Below, one piece after another: positions 1-8,868 of a stretch of 64,000 bases of DNA. The notes below the pieces were generated by a model. The model saw nothing but the letters and a program-made list of their open reading frames with translations, did no database searches and had not been told where the DNA came from. The first letter of the stretch is position 1. Each line of letters begins with the position of its first letter. Source of the stretch: Fontibacter flavus. GTDB taxonomy: Bacteria; Bacteroidota; Bacteroidia; Cytophagales; Cyclobacteriaceae. The DNA is taken from the NCBI RefSeq assembly GCF_042432905.1, contig NZ_JBHLWI010000036.1:57149-121148 (forward strand), in the 5' to 3' direction. The position numbers and the translations under genes were made by a program.

Positions 1-1266
1 AAGGAGCTGGAACAGATCAAAAGAAAGGAAGCCGAATTAGATAGCAAAAAAGAAAACCTCAATGCCCAACTTCATTCTGTACAGGTTAAAAAAGAGGAGT
101 TGGACAGAGTGACCAATCAGCGTATTGCCGATCTGGAAAAAATTGCTGGACTAACTAAAGAAGAAGCCAAGGAACAGTTGGTTGAAATGCTTAAAGATGA
201 AGCCACAACTAAGGCTTCTTCCCAGATTAAGGATATTCTTGATCAGGCTAAGCTTACTGCTACCAAGCAGGCTAAAAAGATTGTTTTGGATACTATTCAA
301 AGAACAGCCACTGAGCATGCCATTGAAAACTGTGTTTCTGTATTCAATATCGAATCTGATGATATCAAAGGAAAAATCATTGGTAGAGAAGGTAGAAATA
401 TTCGTGCATTGGAAGCTGCTACAGGTGTAGAAATCATCGTAGATGACACACCGGAAGCCATCATCATTTCAGGCTTTGATCCTGTAAGAAGAGAGGTTGC
501 AAGACTTTCCCTTCACAGATTGGTACAGGATGGTAGAATCCACCCGGCCAGAATCGAAGAAGTTGTTGCCAAGACTGAGAAGAATATTGAGGAGGAAATT
601 GTGGAGATTGGAGAGAGAACCTGCATAGATCTCGGAATTCACGGTCTCCATCCTGAACTGATCAGAATGGTTGGAAGGATGAGATTCCGTTCTTCTTATG
701 GTCAGAACTTGCTACAACACTCCAGAGAAGTGGCCAAATTATGTGCTACGATGGCAGCTGAGATGGGCTTGAATGCTAAATTGGCGAAAAGAGCAGGCTT
801 GCTTCACGATATCGGTAAGGTATATCCAGAAGAAGCAGAACTTCCACATGCTATTTTGGGTATGGAGTTGGCCAAGAAATACAAAGAACATCCAGAAGTT
901 TGTAATGCCATCGGAGCCCACCATGATGAAATAGAAATGACTTCGATGATATCTCCGATTGTTCAAGCATCTGATGCAATATCAGGTTCCAGACCCGGTG
1001 CTAGAAGAGAGATTATGGACAGTTACATCAAGCGTCTGAAAGAGCTTGAAGAACTGGCATTGGCTTTTGATGGTGTTAATAAATGTTTTGCCATGCAGGC
1101 AGGCCGTGAATTGAGGGTGCTGGTAGATGCAGACAATGTGGATGATCAGACTGCAAGCAAATTATCTTTTGATATTTCACAGAAAATAGAAAAGGAAATG
1201 CAATACCCTGGACAGATTAAGATCACTGTGATCAGGGAAATGAGAGCAGTCAATTATGCGAAATAA
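1..1266 (+). CDS. rny: Ribonuclease Y, 5'-truncated by the window edge
   Basis: RNase Y is a membrane-anchored endoribonuclease that starts mRNA decay. The reading frame is open from base 1 with no start codon needed, so the N-terminal membrane anchor and part of the coiled coil lie outside the window. What is visible, in order, is a charged Lys/Glu-rich coiled coil (first ~85 codons), a KH RNA-binding domain with GKIIGREGRNIRALE at about bases 367-411, and an HD domain with the metal-binding HDIGK motif near base 807. The C-terminus (IREMRAVNYAK) is typical of the family. A TTG at base 100 is in frame but falls inside the coiled coil and is not the start. A strong terminator follows, so this is the last gene of its transcript. 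Confidence 0.95.
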   Translation, partial: KELEQIKRKEAELDSKKENLNAQLHSVQVKKEELDRVTNQRIADLEKIAGLTKEEAKEQLVEMLKDEATTKASSQIKDILDQAKLTATKQAKKIVLDTIQRTATEHAIENCVSVFNIESDDIKGKIIGREGRNIRALEAATGVEIIVDDTPEAIIISGFDPVRREVARLSLHRLVQDGRIHPARIEEVVAKTEKNIEEEIVEIGERTCIDLGIHGLHPELIRMVGRMRFRSSYGQNLLQHSREVAKLCATMAAEMGLNAKLAKRAGLLHDIGKVYPEEAELPHAILGMELAKKYKEHPEVCNAIGAHHDEIEMTSMISPIVQASDAISGSRPGARREIMDSYIKRLKELEELALAFDGVNKCFAMQAGRELRVLVDADNVDDQTASKLSFDISQKIEKEMQYPGQIKITVIREMRAVNYAK

Positions 1267-1285
1267 TTAAAAAATAATTTACATG

Positions 1286-1320
1286 AAAAGGTGCGGTGAT
1301 TTTACTGCACCTTTTTTTTA
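1286..1320 (+). terminator. Rho-independent terminator after rny
   Basis: Nine-base arms AAAAGGTGC (1286-1294) and GCACCTTTT (1307-1315) enclose a 12-base loop and run straight into a T tract. It lies 20 bases after the rny stop. The GTG that would give the longest form of the next gene (1296) is in the loop, which argues for a start further downstream. Confidence 0.85.
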
Positions 1321-1331
1321 TTATTGCACTT

Positions 1332-2102
1332 ATGCTTTTTATCTTCCATTTGATACAGTCCTTGCAAGCGCTTTTTTCAGAGATCAGAATGCTTCTTTTC
1401 TTCAAAAAGTTAAGTATCGAAGATGTGAGTGTTCTGAAGAAATTTTTCCCATATTACCGGAATTTAAGTGATGATCATCAAAGAGAATTTATTGAAAGAC
1501 TTAGGTATATTTTGGTGTCCAAAACATTTGTCCCCAGAGGAGGGCTCAAAGAGATTACCCGAGAAATGGAGTTGTTGATTAGTGCTACAGCGGTAATGGT
1601 CACCTTTGGATTCAGGCAGGTGAAACTGAGTCATTTTTCAAAGATCCTGGTTTACCCGGATGATTATTATTCGACGATCAATAAAAAATACCACCGAGGA
1701 GAAGTCAATCCCAAGTTGGGCATCATTGTTCTTTCCTGGAAAAGTTTCGTTGATGGATTCTTACAAGTAAATGACGGTGTAAATTTGGGGATTCATGAAA
1801 TGGCACATGCATTAAAATTAGAAAACCAGATTCATTATAATCAGGAGAGTAATTTTTTCAATCCTCAACGTTGGAAGGTTTTCGCCAAATTTGCACATGA
1901 AGAAATTCTTAAGATAAAATCTGGGAAAGTATCTTTTTTTAGGGAGTCAGCGGCGATAGATTCCCATGAATTTTTTGCTGTTGCTTTGGAATCATTTTTT
2001 GAAAAACCCTCAGATTTCAAAAATTATCACCCTGAACTGTATCAAGCTTTGGTGTTTTTATTGAAACAAGACCCTATAGTCTTATCAGGTAAAGGGAAAT
2101 GA
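1332..2102 (+). CDS. mtfA: MtfA-like zinc-dependent peptidase (M90 family)
   Basis: This looks like the M90/MtfA family. In E. coli MtfA is an aminopeptidase-like metalloprotein that binds the Mlc repressor; whether that regulatory role exists here is unknown. The zinc site is visible as HEMAH inside NLGIHEMAHALKLEN, with a downstream SHEFFAVALESFF segment supplying the expected third glutamate. The N-terminus is hydrophobic and probably a membrane anchor. I use ATG 1332 (256 aa) because the longer GTG start at 1296 is inside the rny terminator loop; the longer form would be 268 aa, close to the ~265 aa of E. coli MtfA, so the start is unsettled. The gene stands alone between rny and the cbb3 region. 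Confidence 0.75.
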   Translation: MLFIFHLIQSLQALFSEIRMLLFFKKLSIEDVSVLKKFFPYYRNLSDDHQREFIERLRYILVSKTFVPRGGLKEITREMELLISATAVMVTFGFRQVKLSHFSKILVYPDDYYSTINKKYHRGEVNPKLGIIVLSWKSFVDGFLQVNDGVNLGIHEMAHALKLENQIHYNQESNFFNPQRWKVFAKFAHEEILKIKSGKVSFFRESAAIDSHEFFAVALESFFEKPSDFKNYHPELYQALVFLLKQDPIVLSGKGK

Positions 2103-2120
2103 GGCAGGTGATTGAGTAAA

Positions 2121-2140
2121 AACATGACATTAATCATGTT
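2121..2140. promoter_or_regulatory. Palindromic TGACAT-type operator upstream of the gene at 2207
   Basis: AACATGACATTAATCATGTT has perfect 7-base arms (AACATGA / TCATGTT). It is nested in a wider inverted repeat, with ATTGAGTA just before and TACTCAAT just after. Its centre (2130.5) lies about 62 bases upstream of the start site expected from the -7 box at 2182, a usual place for a Crp/Fnr-type activator. Similar sequences precede ccoI and hemN. The binding protein is inferred, not shown. Confidence 0.5.
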
Positions 2141-2181
2141 TGAAGCTACTCAATGTCACTCTATAAAATTACCTGCAGATT

Positions 2182-2189
2182 TAGCTTTG
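2182..2189 (+). promoter_or_regulatory. Bacteroidota -7 promoter element (TAGCTTTG)
   Basis: TAGCTTTG matches the Bacteroidota -7 consensus TAnnTTTG exactly. It lies 18 bases before the ATG at 2207 and about 50 bases after the palindrome at 2121-2140. Confidence 0.45.
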
Positions 2190-2206
2190 TATAAATCTTT
2201 GAAGCT

Positions 2207-2842
2207 ATGCAGGGAAAAGTAGAGAATATGGTCAAGTTTGCCGTTCCGGAAGATATCATCTCCCCACATTACTGTCATAAATTGCCGGAAGGATTTTCGG
2301 TTCACTTGACACAAGGGGGTAAGGGTTTGATCTGTAGTCCAGAACAAGGACCTAGTTTATTTACAGCTCATCTGCCGGAAGTTTTGGAATGGTTACACGG
2401 ATTGGAAAAGCCTAAAGGGCTTGAAGAAGAACCATGCAGCATACCTGTCTTATTATATGACAAGGAGTTGTCTACTGAAAGTTTACTGTTTCATTATGAC
2501 GGGACTCCTGCCTCGGCAAAATTGATCAGAAACTTCATAGAACTATTCGAGGAAAATATTAAAGATAGCAAAGCGACCATTATTTCTCCCTCTTTTATAC
2601 CCAAATCAAAGCTCAAAGAAGAACAAGAGATAGTACAGCTTGTCACCCAATCTACTGCTGAGACCTCATTTATTAAGTTTAACTTTACCAGAATAGGAGA
2701 TTTTTGGTCCTATGCGGTCAAACACAAGTGTACCATGTTGGTGACCACGAAAAATTACCAAGCTGATCTGGCGAAGGTCCTTTTCCATTTTTACAAGGGA
2801 GGAATGTGGTATGATAGGCTTTCTTTTTACTTATCTTATTAA
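2207..2842 (+). CDS. Putative universal-stress-protein-like protein
   Basis: A 211-aa soluble protein with no signal peptide or membrane segment. The middle (VLLYDKELSTESLLFHYDGT, then SAKLIRNFIELF) resembles the start of a UspA fold, where a DGS/T turn leads into the first helix. The usual C-terminal G-x-GxxGxxxS nucleotide loop is not visible, so any USP domain is degenerate. An in-frame ATG at 2228 gives a start MVKFAVPED and is an alternative. The gene sits just upstream of the cbb3 oxidase operon and both share a TGACAT palindrome, so I infer microaerobic induction. The role of the protein itself is unknown. Confidence 0.6.
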   Translation: MQGKVENMVKFAVPEDIISPHYCHKLPEGFSVHLTQGGKGLICSPEQGPSLFTAHLPEVLEWLHGLEKPKGLEEEPCSIPVLLYDKELSTESLLFHYDGTPASAKLIRNFIELFEENIKDSKATIISPSFIPKSKLKEEQEIVQLVTQSTAETSFIKFNFTRIGDFWSYAVKHKCTMLVTTKNYQADLAKVLFHFYKGGMWYDRLSFYLSY

Positions 2843-2855
2843 CTATCCACCAAAT

Positions 2856-2869
2856 ATGACATATGTCAT
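2856..2869. promoter_or_regulatory. Perfect palindrome ATGACATATGTCAT upstream of ccoI
   Basis: A perfect 14-base palindrome 35 bases before the ccoI start, followed by TAGATTTG (2876-2883), an exact -7 element. It shares the TGACAT core with sites before the gene at 2207 and before hemN, and is probably the operator of the cbb3 operon. Confidence 0.55.
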
Positions 2870-2875
2870 GTTTTT

Positions 2876-2883
2876 TAGATTTG
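2876..2883 (+). promoter_or_regulatory. Bacteroidota -7 promoter element (TAGATTTG) of the cbb3 operon
   Basis: Exact match to TAnnTTTG, 7 bases downstream of the palindrome at 2856-2869 and 21 bases before the ccoI ATG. The palindrome centre would be only about 26 bases upstream of the predicted start site, closer than a classical activator site, so the true start site may be slightly different. Confidence 0.4.
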
Positions 2884-2904
2884 AAGCTCAGTAAATTGTA
2901 AACA

Positions 2905-5346
2905 ATGTCCGATCCAGCGAAGATAGTCCCTCAAAAAGAAATTTCCTCCTGTTACCATTGCGGTGAGGCCTGTAAAGACGAAATTCTACATTTCGACGGG
3001 AAAGAATTTTGCTGTACCGGTTGTAAGCTGGTATATGAGGTGCTGAATGAAAATGACCTTTGCAATTATTATGAAATTGCGGATCAGCCTGGTCTAAGTC
3101 AGAAATCCAAATCCGGCAGAGATAATAGGTTTGATTATCTGGATGATGAAGACATCATCCGAAGACTGGTTGATTTTCAGAATGAAGAAGAAACACATGT
3201 CACCTTTACGATTCCTTTGATCCACTGTGCTTCCTGTATTTGGCTTTTGGAAAATTTACATAAGCTGCATCCCGGAATTGTATCAGGACGGGTGGAGTTC
3301 ATCAAGAAAAAAGTTCAGGTTAAGTATTACCAATCTAAAATCAGCCTTAAAGAACTTGTTCAGTTATTGTCCAGGATAGGTTATGAGCCTACGATCAACC
3401 TTGCAGATGTTGACAAAAAGAAAGTACAGGTCTCTGATAAAAAACTGATCTATAAACTAGCTGTTGCCGGTTTTTGCTTTGGCAATATGATGTTATTTTC
3501 TTTGCCCGAATACTTTGCGGAAGCAGAATTATTGGGGGAAGGTTTTAAGAAAACTTTCAACTACCTGAATGTGATGTTAGCCTTGCCTGTTTTTTTCTTT
3601 GCAGCTACTGACTATTACCGATCAGCATGGCTTTCTATCCGCAACAAAGCAGTAAATATGGACGTGCCTATCGCGATCGGTATCGTTACCCTTTTTGCGT
3701 ACAGCCTTTATGATATCTTTATTTTAGGGAATGAAGGGTATATGGATACCTTGGGAGGGTTGTTGTTTTTCTTGTTGATTGGGAAATATTATCAACAAAA
3801 GACGTATGACACCCTATCTTTTGACAGGGATTACAAATCTTATTTCCCGATAGCAGTGACCAAATTGGTCAGAAATGAAGAAGAGGTAATCCCTTTGATC
3901 AAATTGCATGTAGGAGACATTATCAAAGTAAGGAATGAAGAGCTGATTCCTGCGGACAGCATACTTCTGGAGGGCGAGGCATTTATTGATTATTCTTTCG
4001 TCACCGGAGAGGAAGTTCCGGTAGCCAAAAGAAAAGGAGAACTTGTCTATGCCGGTGGCAGGCAAAAAGGGAAGGCGATTACGCTGACCGTCCAAAAATC
4101 TCCTTCTCAGGGATATCTTACTGACCTTTGGAACAATGAGTCATTTGAGAAGGAAAAGGCTAATGGATTAGAGTCTTTGGCAAATAGGATTTCCGGGAAA
4201 TTCACTTTTACCGTTCTGTTTATTGCTTTTGCAGCACTTGTCTATTGGGTATGGGCTGGAAATGTTTCCCTTGGTGTGCTGTCATTTACATCTGTTTTGA
4301 TCATAACCTGTCCTTGTGCTTTAGCCATGTCCACGCCATTTACCTTGGGCAATACATTAAGGGTTTTTGGTCAGGGGAAATTTTACCTGAAAAATTCCCA
4401 TGTGATCGAGAAACTGGCTAAAGTGGACACTGTTGTTTTTGACAAAACAGGCACCCTTACTGCGCCATCACAAGCATCAGTGAAGTATTATGGGGAGCCT
4501 CTTTCTGAAGAATCCAAGTCTTTGATCAAGGCTATGGTCAGCCATTCTGTGCATGCTTTGAGTAATAGGATTAATACTTGGCTGGAAAACATCAAGGCAG
4601 CCCAGGTATCGACTGAGGTTGAGGAAATATCAGGAAAAGGTTTGCAAACCGTATATAAAGGTCAAATGATCAAACTGGGGTCTGCGGATTTTGTAGGAGC
4701 GCGAAATAAGGGACTTCCTGAAGGAGGGAACCTTGTATTCTTTGCTGTAGAGGAAATGGTTCTGGGGTATTTCTTTATCCAAAGTGGATTAAGACAAGGG
4801 GTTGAAAAAGTAGTGGCTTCCATCCAAGATGTAAAACAGGTCCATATTTTATCAGGTGATCAGGATCATGAGCGTGAAAATCTTAAAAAGGTTTTTGGGA
4901 ATGCCATTCGGATGAATTTCAATCAAAGTCCAAATGATAAATTAAGCTATATCCAAAGCCTGAATAAAAAAGGAGCCAATACCCTGATGATCGGAGATGG
5001 TTTGAATGATGCTGGAGCATTAAGGGCAAGTCAGGTGGGCATAGCCCTGACCGATAAGATCACAAATTTCTCTCCTGCTTCCGATGCGATCATGGATGCG
5101 CAAATGTTGCATAAACTCCCTGCCTTTTTGGATTTCACCAAAACGAGCAGGAATATCATCAAGGCAAGTTTTGGCTTGAGCTTTACCTACAATTTAATCG
5201 GGATCTACTTTGCTGTTCAGGGATTGGTCAGTCCGGTTTTTTGTGCCATACTGATGCCGATCAGCAGTATTTCGGTGGTAATATTCACTACCCTTTCCAC
5301 TAACTATTTGGCTTATAAGAGAGGCCTTAAAGAAAAAATCTGGTAA
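2905..5346 (+). CDS. ccoI: Copper-translocating P-type ATPase for cbb3 oxidase assembly (CcoI/FixI)
   Basis: This P1B-type ATPase supplies copper for assembly of cbb3 oxidase. The N-terminus carries a Cys-rich metal-binding segment (C16, C19, C23, C36, C37, C40) characteristic of CcoI/FixI, then an HMA-like domain with the CxxC motif CASC (108-111). Paired membrane helices follow, then the CPC ion-binding motif at residues 469-471, the phosphorylation motif DKTGTLT starting at D513, and the hinge motif GDGLNDAGA near residue 700. At 813 aa it is full length. It opens the cco operon, with ccoS two bases downstream, and has its own palindrome and -7 element. The Cys-rich N-terminus and the operon separate it from a general CopA exporter. 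Confidence 0.95.
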   Translation: MSDPAKIVPQKEISSCYHCGEACKDEILHFDGKEFCCTGCKLVYEVLNENDLCNYYEIADQPGLSQKSKSGRDNRFDYLDDEDIIRRLVDFQNEEETHVTFTIPLIHCASCIWLLENLHKLHPGIVSGRVEFIKKKVQVKYYQSKISLKELVQLLSRIGYEPTINLADVDKKKVQVSDKKLIYKLAVAGFCFGNMMLFSLPEYFAEAELLGEGFKKTFNYLNVMLALPVFFFAATDYYRSAWLSIRNKAVNMDVPIAIGIVTLFAYSLYDIFILGNEGYMDTLGGLLFFLLIGKYYQQKTYDTLSFDRDYKSYFPIAVTKLVRNEEEVIPLIKLHVGDIIKVRNEELIPADSILLEGEAFIDYSFVTGEEVPVAKRKGELVYAGGRQKGKAITLTVQKSPSQGYLTDLWNNESFEKEKANGLESLANRISGKFTFTVLFIAFAALVYWVWAGNVSLGVLSFTSVLIITCPCALAMSTPFTLGNTLRVFGQGKFYLKNSHVIEKLAKVDTVVFDKTGTLTAPSQASVKYYGEPLSEESKSLIKAMVSHSVHALSNRINTWLENIKAAQVSTEVEEISGKGLQTVYKGQMIKLGSADFVGARNKGLPEGGNLVFFAVEEMVLGYFFIQSGLRQGVEKVVASIQDVKQVHILSGDQDHERENLKKVFGNAIRMNFNQSPNDKLSYIQSLNKKGANTLMIGDGLNDAGALRASQVGIALTDKITNFSPASDAIMDAQMLHKLPAFLDFTKTSRNIIKASFGLSFTYNLIGIYFAVQGLVSPVFCAILMPISSISVVIFTTLSTNYLAYKRGLKEKIW

Positions 5347-5348
5347 AC

Positions 5349-5531
5349 ATGGAAGTCATATTTATACTAATTGCCATCAGTTTGATTCTAGCGGGGTCGT
5401 TTTTGTTTCTCTTTTTCAGAGCGATGAAAGGAGGACAATTTGATGACAATCATACACCGGCCATTAGGATCCTGTTTGATAACGAAAAGAAAACCAAAAA
5501 TAAAAAAGTACCATCAACTAAATCGAAGTAA
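5349..5531 (+). CDS. ccoS: cbb3 oxidase maturation protein CcoS
   Basis: A 60-aa single-pass membrane protein: a hydrophobic N-terminal helix (about residues 2-25) followed by FFRAMKGGQFDD, which matches the F-x-W/R-A-x-xxGQFDD signature of CcoS/FixS, then a basic tail. CcoS is needed to insert haem and copper into cbb3 oxidase. It starts 2 bases after ccoI and ends 2 bases before ccoNO, so the three are tightly coupled. Confidence 0.92.
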   Translation: MEVIFILIAISLILAGSFLFLFFRAMKGGQFDDNHTPAIRILFDNEKKTKNKKVPSTKSK

Positions 5532-5533
5532 CT

Positions 5534-7666
5534 ATGTCAGGAACAACACTGGAACAGTTCAATTACGATAATAAAATCGTAAAGTACTTCGGGGTCGCCA
5601 CCATTGCTTGGGGCCTCGTCGGAATGTTGGTAGGTGTGATTGCAGCCACCCAGCTCTTTCTACCGGAAGCCAACATGGGTAATCCCTATACTACATTTGG
5701 AAGGATCAGACCGCTTCATACCAATGCGGTGATTTTTGCATTTGTAGGGAATGCCATCTTTGCAGGGATCTATTATTCTATGCCAAGATTATTGAAAGCC
5801 CCAATGTGGAGCAAAACGCTTAGCTGGATCAATTTTTGGGGCTGGCAGTTCATCATTCTATTAGCGGCAATTACCCTTCCTTTGGGTTTAACAACTTCTA
5901 AGGAATACGCGGAATTAGAATGGCCAATTGATATTCTCATTGCTTTGGTATGGGTAGCATTTGGAGCGAACATGATTGGAACAATGATCAAAAGAAGAGA
6001 AAAACACTTGTATGTTGCCATTTGGTTTTACCTGGCTTCTTTTGTGACGGTTGCAGTGCTGCACATTTTCAACTCTTTGGCACTTCCTGTATCCTTCTTT
6101 AAAAGTTATTCTGCTTATGCAGGAGTTCAGGATGCCCTTGTCCAGTGGTGGTATGGACACAATGCTGTTGCATTTTTCTTGACCACGCCTTTCTTGGGAT
6201 TGATGTACTATTACTTACCAAAAGCAGCCAATAGACCTGTTTATTCCTATAAACTTTCGATTGTTCACTTTTGGTCTCTGATTTTTCTTTATATCTGGGC
6301 AGGACCTCACCATTTGTTATACACTGCATTGCCAGAATGGGCCCAGGTGTTAGGGGTGGTCTTCTCAGTAATGTTGATAGCTCCATCTTGGGGCGGTATG
6401 GTCAATGGCTTGCTTACCCTAAGAGGTGCTTGGGATAAGGTAAGGGTTGACCCAATTTTGAAATTTATGGTGGTGGCTGTGACAGCTTATGGTATGGCCA
6501 CATTTGAAGGACCAATGCTTTCCCTGAAAAATGTCAATGCCATTGCTCACTATACTGACTGGATTGTAGCCCACGTGCATATTGGTGGTTTGGGTTGGAA
6601 TGGTTTCTTCACCTTTGCCATGTTGTACTGGTTATGGCCAAGGATGTGGAAGACCACGCTATACTCTACAAAATTAGCAAACACCCACTTTTGGATGGGT
6701 ACTTTGGGTATCATTTTCTATGCGCTTCCAATGTATGTGGCTGCTTTGACCCAGTCTTTGATGTGGAAAGAATTCAGTGAAGCAGGTAGGTTAGCCTATC
6801 CAAACTTCCTGGAAACTGTTATTCAGATTGTGCCAATGTATATGCTAAGAGCATTTGGAGGTCTTTTGTACCTATCCGGTGCGATATTGATGGTGTATAA
6901 CATGGTGAAAACCGCCAAGCAAGGATCTTTCCAAGCTGAAGAGGCTGACGAAGCACCTGCTTTGGCTCCACATGTAGAAGAAAAAGGTGAGTTCTGGCAC
7001 AGAGCTTGGGAAAGAAAACCTGTATTCTTTACCATCATGGCTACCATTGCTATTTTAATTGGTGGCGCAGTTGAAATTATTCCAACCATCTTGGTGAAAT
7101 CAAATGTTCCGACTATTTCAAGCGTGCAGCCTTATACTCCACTTGAACTTCAGGGCAGAGACTTGTACATTTCCCATGGATGTGTAAACTGTCACTCTCA
7201 GATGATCAGGCCTTTCCGTTCTGAAACCGAGCGTTATGGAGAGTATTCCAAAGCAGGTGAGTTTGTGTATGACCGTCCTTTCCTTTGGGGTTCCAAACGT
7301 ACAGGGCCTGATTTGCATAGGGTAGGCGGAAAATATCCTGACAGCTGGCATTATCACCACATGGTAGACCCTAGAAGTATGTCTCCGGGATCATTGATGC
7401 CTCCATATCCTTGGTTAGCTACCAATATCATGGACCATAGTGATCTTCCAGCCAAGATCAGGACTTTACAGAAATTGGGTGTTCCATACCCTGAAGGTTA
7501 TGATGCCCAGGCAAACAGTGATATGTTGGTTCAGGCAGAGCAAATAGTAGCTGGTCTGAAAACTGCAGGTGTTGAAGTTATGCCGGAGTCTGAAATTGTA
7601 GCCTTGATCGCTTATCTACAAAGACTAGGTACTGATATCAAGAAGACTGCTGCAACTAACCCTTAA
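5534..7666 (+). CDS. ccoN: Fused cbb3 cytochrome c oxidase subunits I and II (CcoN-CcoO)
   Basis: This 710-aa protein joins the catalytic haem-copper subunit CcoN (about residues 1-480) to the membrane-anchored monohaem cytochrome CcoO (about 510-700). In the CcoN part the haem/CuB histidine segments are visible: RPLHTNAVIF, WYGHNAVAF, AGPHHLLYT and VAHVHIGGLG. In the CcoO part a new membrane helix (VFFTIMATIAILIGGAVEII) leads into the haem c motif CVNCH (550-554), and a methionine-rich SPGSLMPPYPWL segment supplies the axial Met. In Proteobacteria these are two genes; the fused form is common in Bacteroidota. It is the terminal oxidase for low-oxygen respiration in the cytoplasmic membrane. 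Confidence 0.95.
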   Translation: MSGTTLEQFNYDNKIVKYFGVATIAWGLVGMLVGVIAATQLFLPEANMGNPYTTFGRIRPLHTNAVIFAFVGNAIFAGIYYSMPRLLKAPMWSKTLSWINFWGWQFIILLAAITLPLGLTTSKEYAELEWPIDILIALVWVAFGANMIGTMIKRREKHLYVAIWFYLASFVTVAVLHIFNSLALPVSFFKSYSAYAGVQDALVQWWYGHNAVAFFLTTPFLGLMYYYLPKAANRPVYSYKLSIVHFWSLIFLYIWAGPHHLLYTALPEWAQVLGVVFSVMLIAPSWGGMVNGLLTLRGAWDKVRVDPILKFMVVAVTAYGMATFEGPMLSLKNVNAIAHYTDWIVAHVHIGGLGWNGFFTFAMLYWLWPRMWKTTLYSTKLANTHFWMGTLGIIFYALPMYVAALTQSLMWKEFSEAGRLAYPNFLETVIQIVPMYMLRAFGGLLYLSGAILMVYNMVKTAKQGSFQAEEADEAPALAPHVEEKGEFWHRAWERKPVFFTIMATIAILIGGAVEIIPTILVKSNVPTISSVQPYTPLELQGRDLYISHGCVNCHSQMIRPFRSETERYGEYSKAGEFVYDRPFLWGSKRTGPDLHRVGGKYPDSWHYHHMVDPRSMSPGSLMPPYPWLATNIMDHSDLPAKIRTLQKLGVPYPEGYDAQANSDMLVQAEQIVAGLKTAGVEVMPESEIVALIAYLQRLGTDIKKTAATNP

Positions 7667-7678
7667 ATAATTGGTGCT

Positions 7679-7870
7679 ATGAAAAAAGATATATTGAGTT
7701 CCATAGAGAACATTGAAATCTATCCAATTATATCCCTTCTGATCTTTGTGATTTTCTTTATAGGGATGTTTATCTGGGTAATCACTGTAGATAAAAAATA
7801 TGTCGATCATATGAAGGAGATGCCTTTGAATGATGAACCACAAAAGACCAGCGGCTATGAAAAAGTTTAA
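7679..7870 (+). CDS. ccoQ: CcoQ-like small subunit of cbb3 oxidase
   Basis: A 63-aa single-pass protein with a hydrophobic helix at about residues 18-38 (YPIISLLIFVIFFIGMFIWV) followed by a short charged cytoplasmic tail, as in CcoQ/FixQ, which stabilises the oxidase. It starts 12 bases after ccoNO and its end overlaps the start of ccoP. Size, topology and position between ccoO and ccoP identify it; sequence similarity in this family is weak. Confidence 0.85.
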   Translation: MKKDILSSIENIEIYPIISLLIFVIFFIGMFIWVITVDKKYVDHMKEMPLNDEPQKTSGYEKV

Positions 7871-8792
7871 ATCCTTATTATTTCTAATGGCAGGAATGAT
7901 GACAGCCCTGCCAACTATGGCCCAGTCCAGTGAAATATCCTGGGTGGGTAAACTTCAACAAATGGAAAGTAGCCAGCTGACTTTGTTAGTGATTATGGCA
8001 GTTGTACTTGGTGTCATCGTACTTCTTCTGATCTTGATGATTTACCTGATGTCCTTCATGGTATCAGTGTTCAGAAAAGAGAACCCCGAATTGGCTTCCC
8101 AACCAACTTGGTGGGATGAGTTCAAACTCAAATACATCGTTGGTAAAATGAAGCCGGCCGGTGGTAAGGAAGAGAAAGAAATGATGCTGGACCATTCTTA
8201 CGATGGTATCGTGGAATTGGATAACCATATGCCGCCATGGTTGGCAAATGTTTTCTATATATCTATTGCTTTTGCGGTAGTCTACTTCACCTACTTCTCT
8301 GTCTTAGGTTTAGGGAAAACCCAAATAGAAGAATATGAAGAAGAACTTAGGATTGCAGCAATTCAGGCTGAGGAAAGGGCTTCTTTAGCATTGAGTTCGA
8401 TAGATGAAAATACTGCCGTATTTGACAATTCAACCGCTGCTTTGGGTTCAGGTAAGAGTATTTTCGAAGCCAACTGCGCAGCTTGTCATGCGGCTGATGG
8501 TGGAGGTGGAGTAGGTCCTAACCTGACGGATGAATTTTGGATTCACGGTGGCAGTATCAATGACATCTTCAAAATCGTGAAATATGGAGTAGTGGAAAAA
8601 GGCATGATTCCTTGGCAGGACCAACTTAGCCCAGAGGAGATTCAGAATGTGTCAAGTTATATCATGACCTTGACCGGAACCACTCCTGCTAATCCTAAAG
8701 CAGCTGAAGGTGAGAAATATGAAGCCACTATTCAGGAACCGGTAGATGCCTTGACTGAGGATGAATTGACCGTGGAAGAGGTCGAAAATTAA
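7857..8792 (+). CDS. ccoP: cbb3 oxidase cytochrome c subunit CcoP (one haem motif)
   Basis: CcoP passes electrons to CcoO. I take ATG 7857 because it gives a clean signal-like N-terminus (MKKFKSLLFLMAG... up to MAQ); an in-frame ATG at 7830 would overlap ccoQ by 41 bases instead of 14. Two hydrophobic helices flank a cytoplasmic loop; the second (LANVFYISIAFAVVYFTYF) follows the CcoP_N-type segment HMPPWL. Only one haem c motif, CAACH at bases 8476-8490, is present, whereas proteobacterial CcoP carries two. The C-terminal tail is acidic. A strong hairpin separates this gene from ccoG. Confidence 0.93.
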   Translation: MKKFKSLLFLMAGMMTALPTMAQSSEISWVGKLQQMESSQLTLLVIMAVVLGVIVLLLILMIYLMSFMVSVFRKENPELASQPTWWDEFKLKYIVGKMKPAGGKEEKEMMLDHSYDGIVELDNHMPPWLANVFYISIAFAVVYFTYFSVLGLGKTQIEEYEEELRIAAIQAEERASLALSSIDENTAVFDNSTAALGSGKSIFEANCAACHAADGGGGVGPNLTDEFWIHGGSINDIFKIVKYGVVEKGMIPWQDQLSPEEIQNVSSYIMTLTGTTPANPKAAEGEKYEATIQEPVDALTEDELTVEEVEN

Positions 8793-8813
8793 GTGTTGAA
8801 ACTTGAATTGTTG

Positions 8814-8851
8814 CAGGAAAAGGGGGATGTTTTCACATTCTCCTTTCCCTG
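8814..8851 (+). terminator. Strong hairpin between ccoP and ccoG (attenuator or mRNA-stabilising stem)
   Basis: Arms 8814-8830 and 8835-8851 pair over 17 positions with one mismatch and two G-U pairs around a TTTC tetraloop. The following sequence (TTTAAACAAAG) has only a short T run, so full termination is doubtful. It splits the oxidase structural genes from the downstream assembly genes. Confidence 0.6.
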
Positions 8852-8868
8852 TTTAAACAAAGAAAAAA

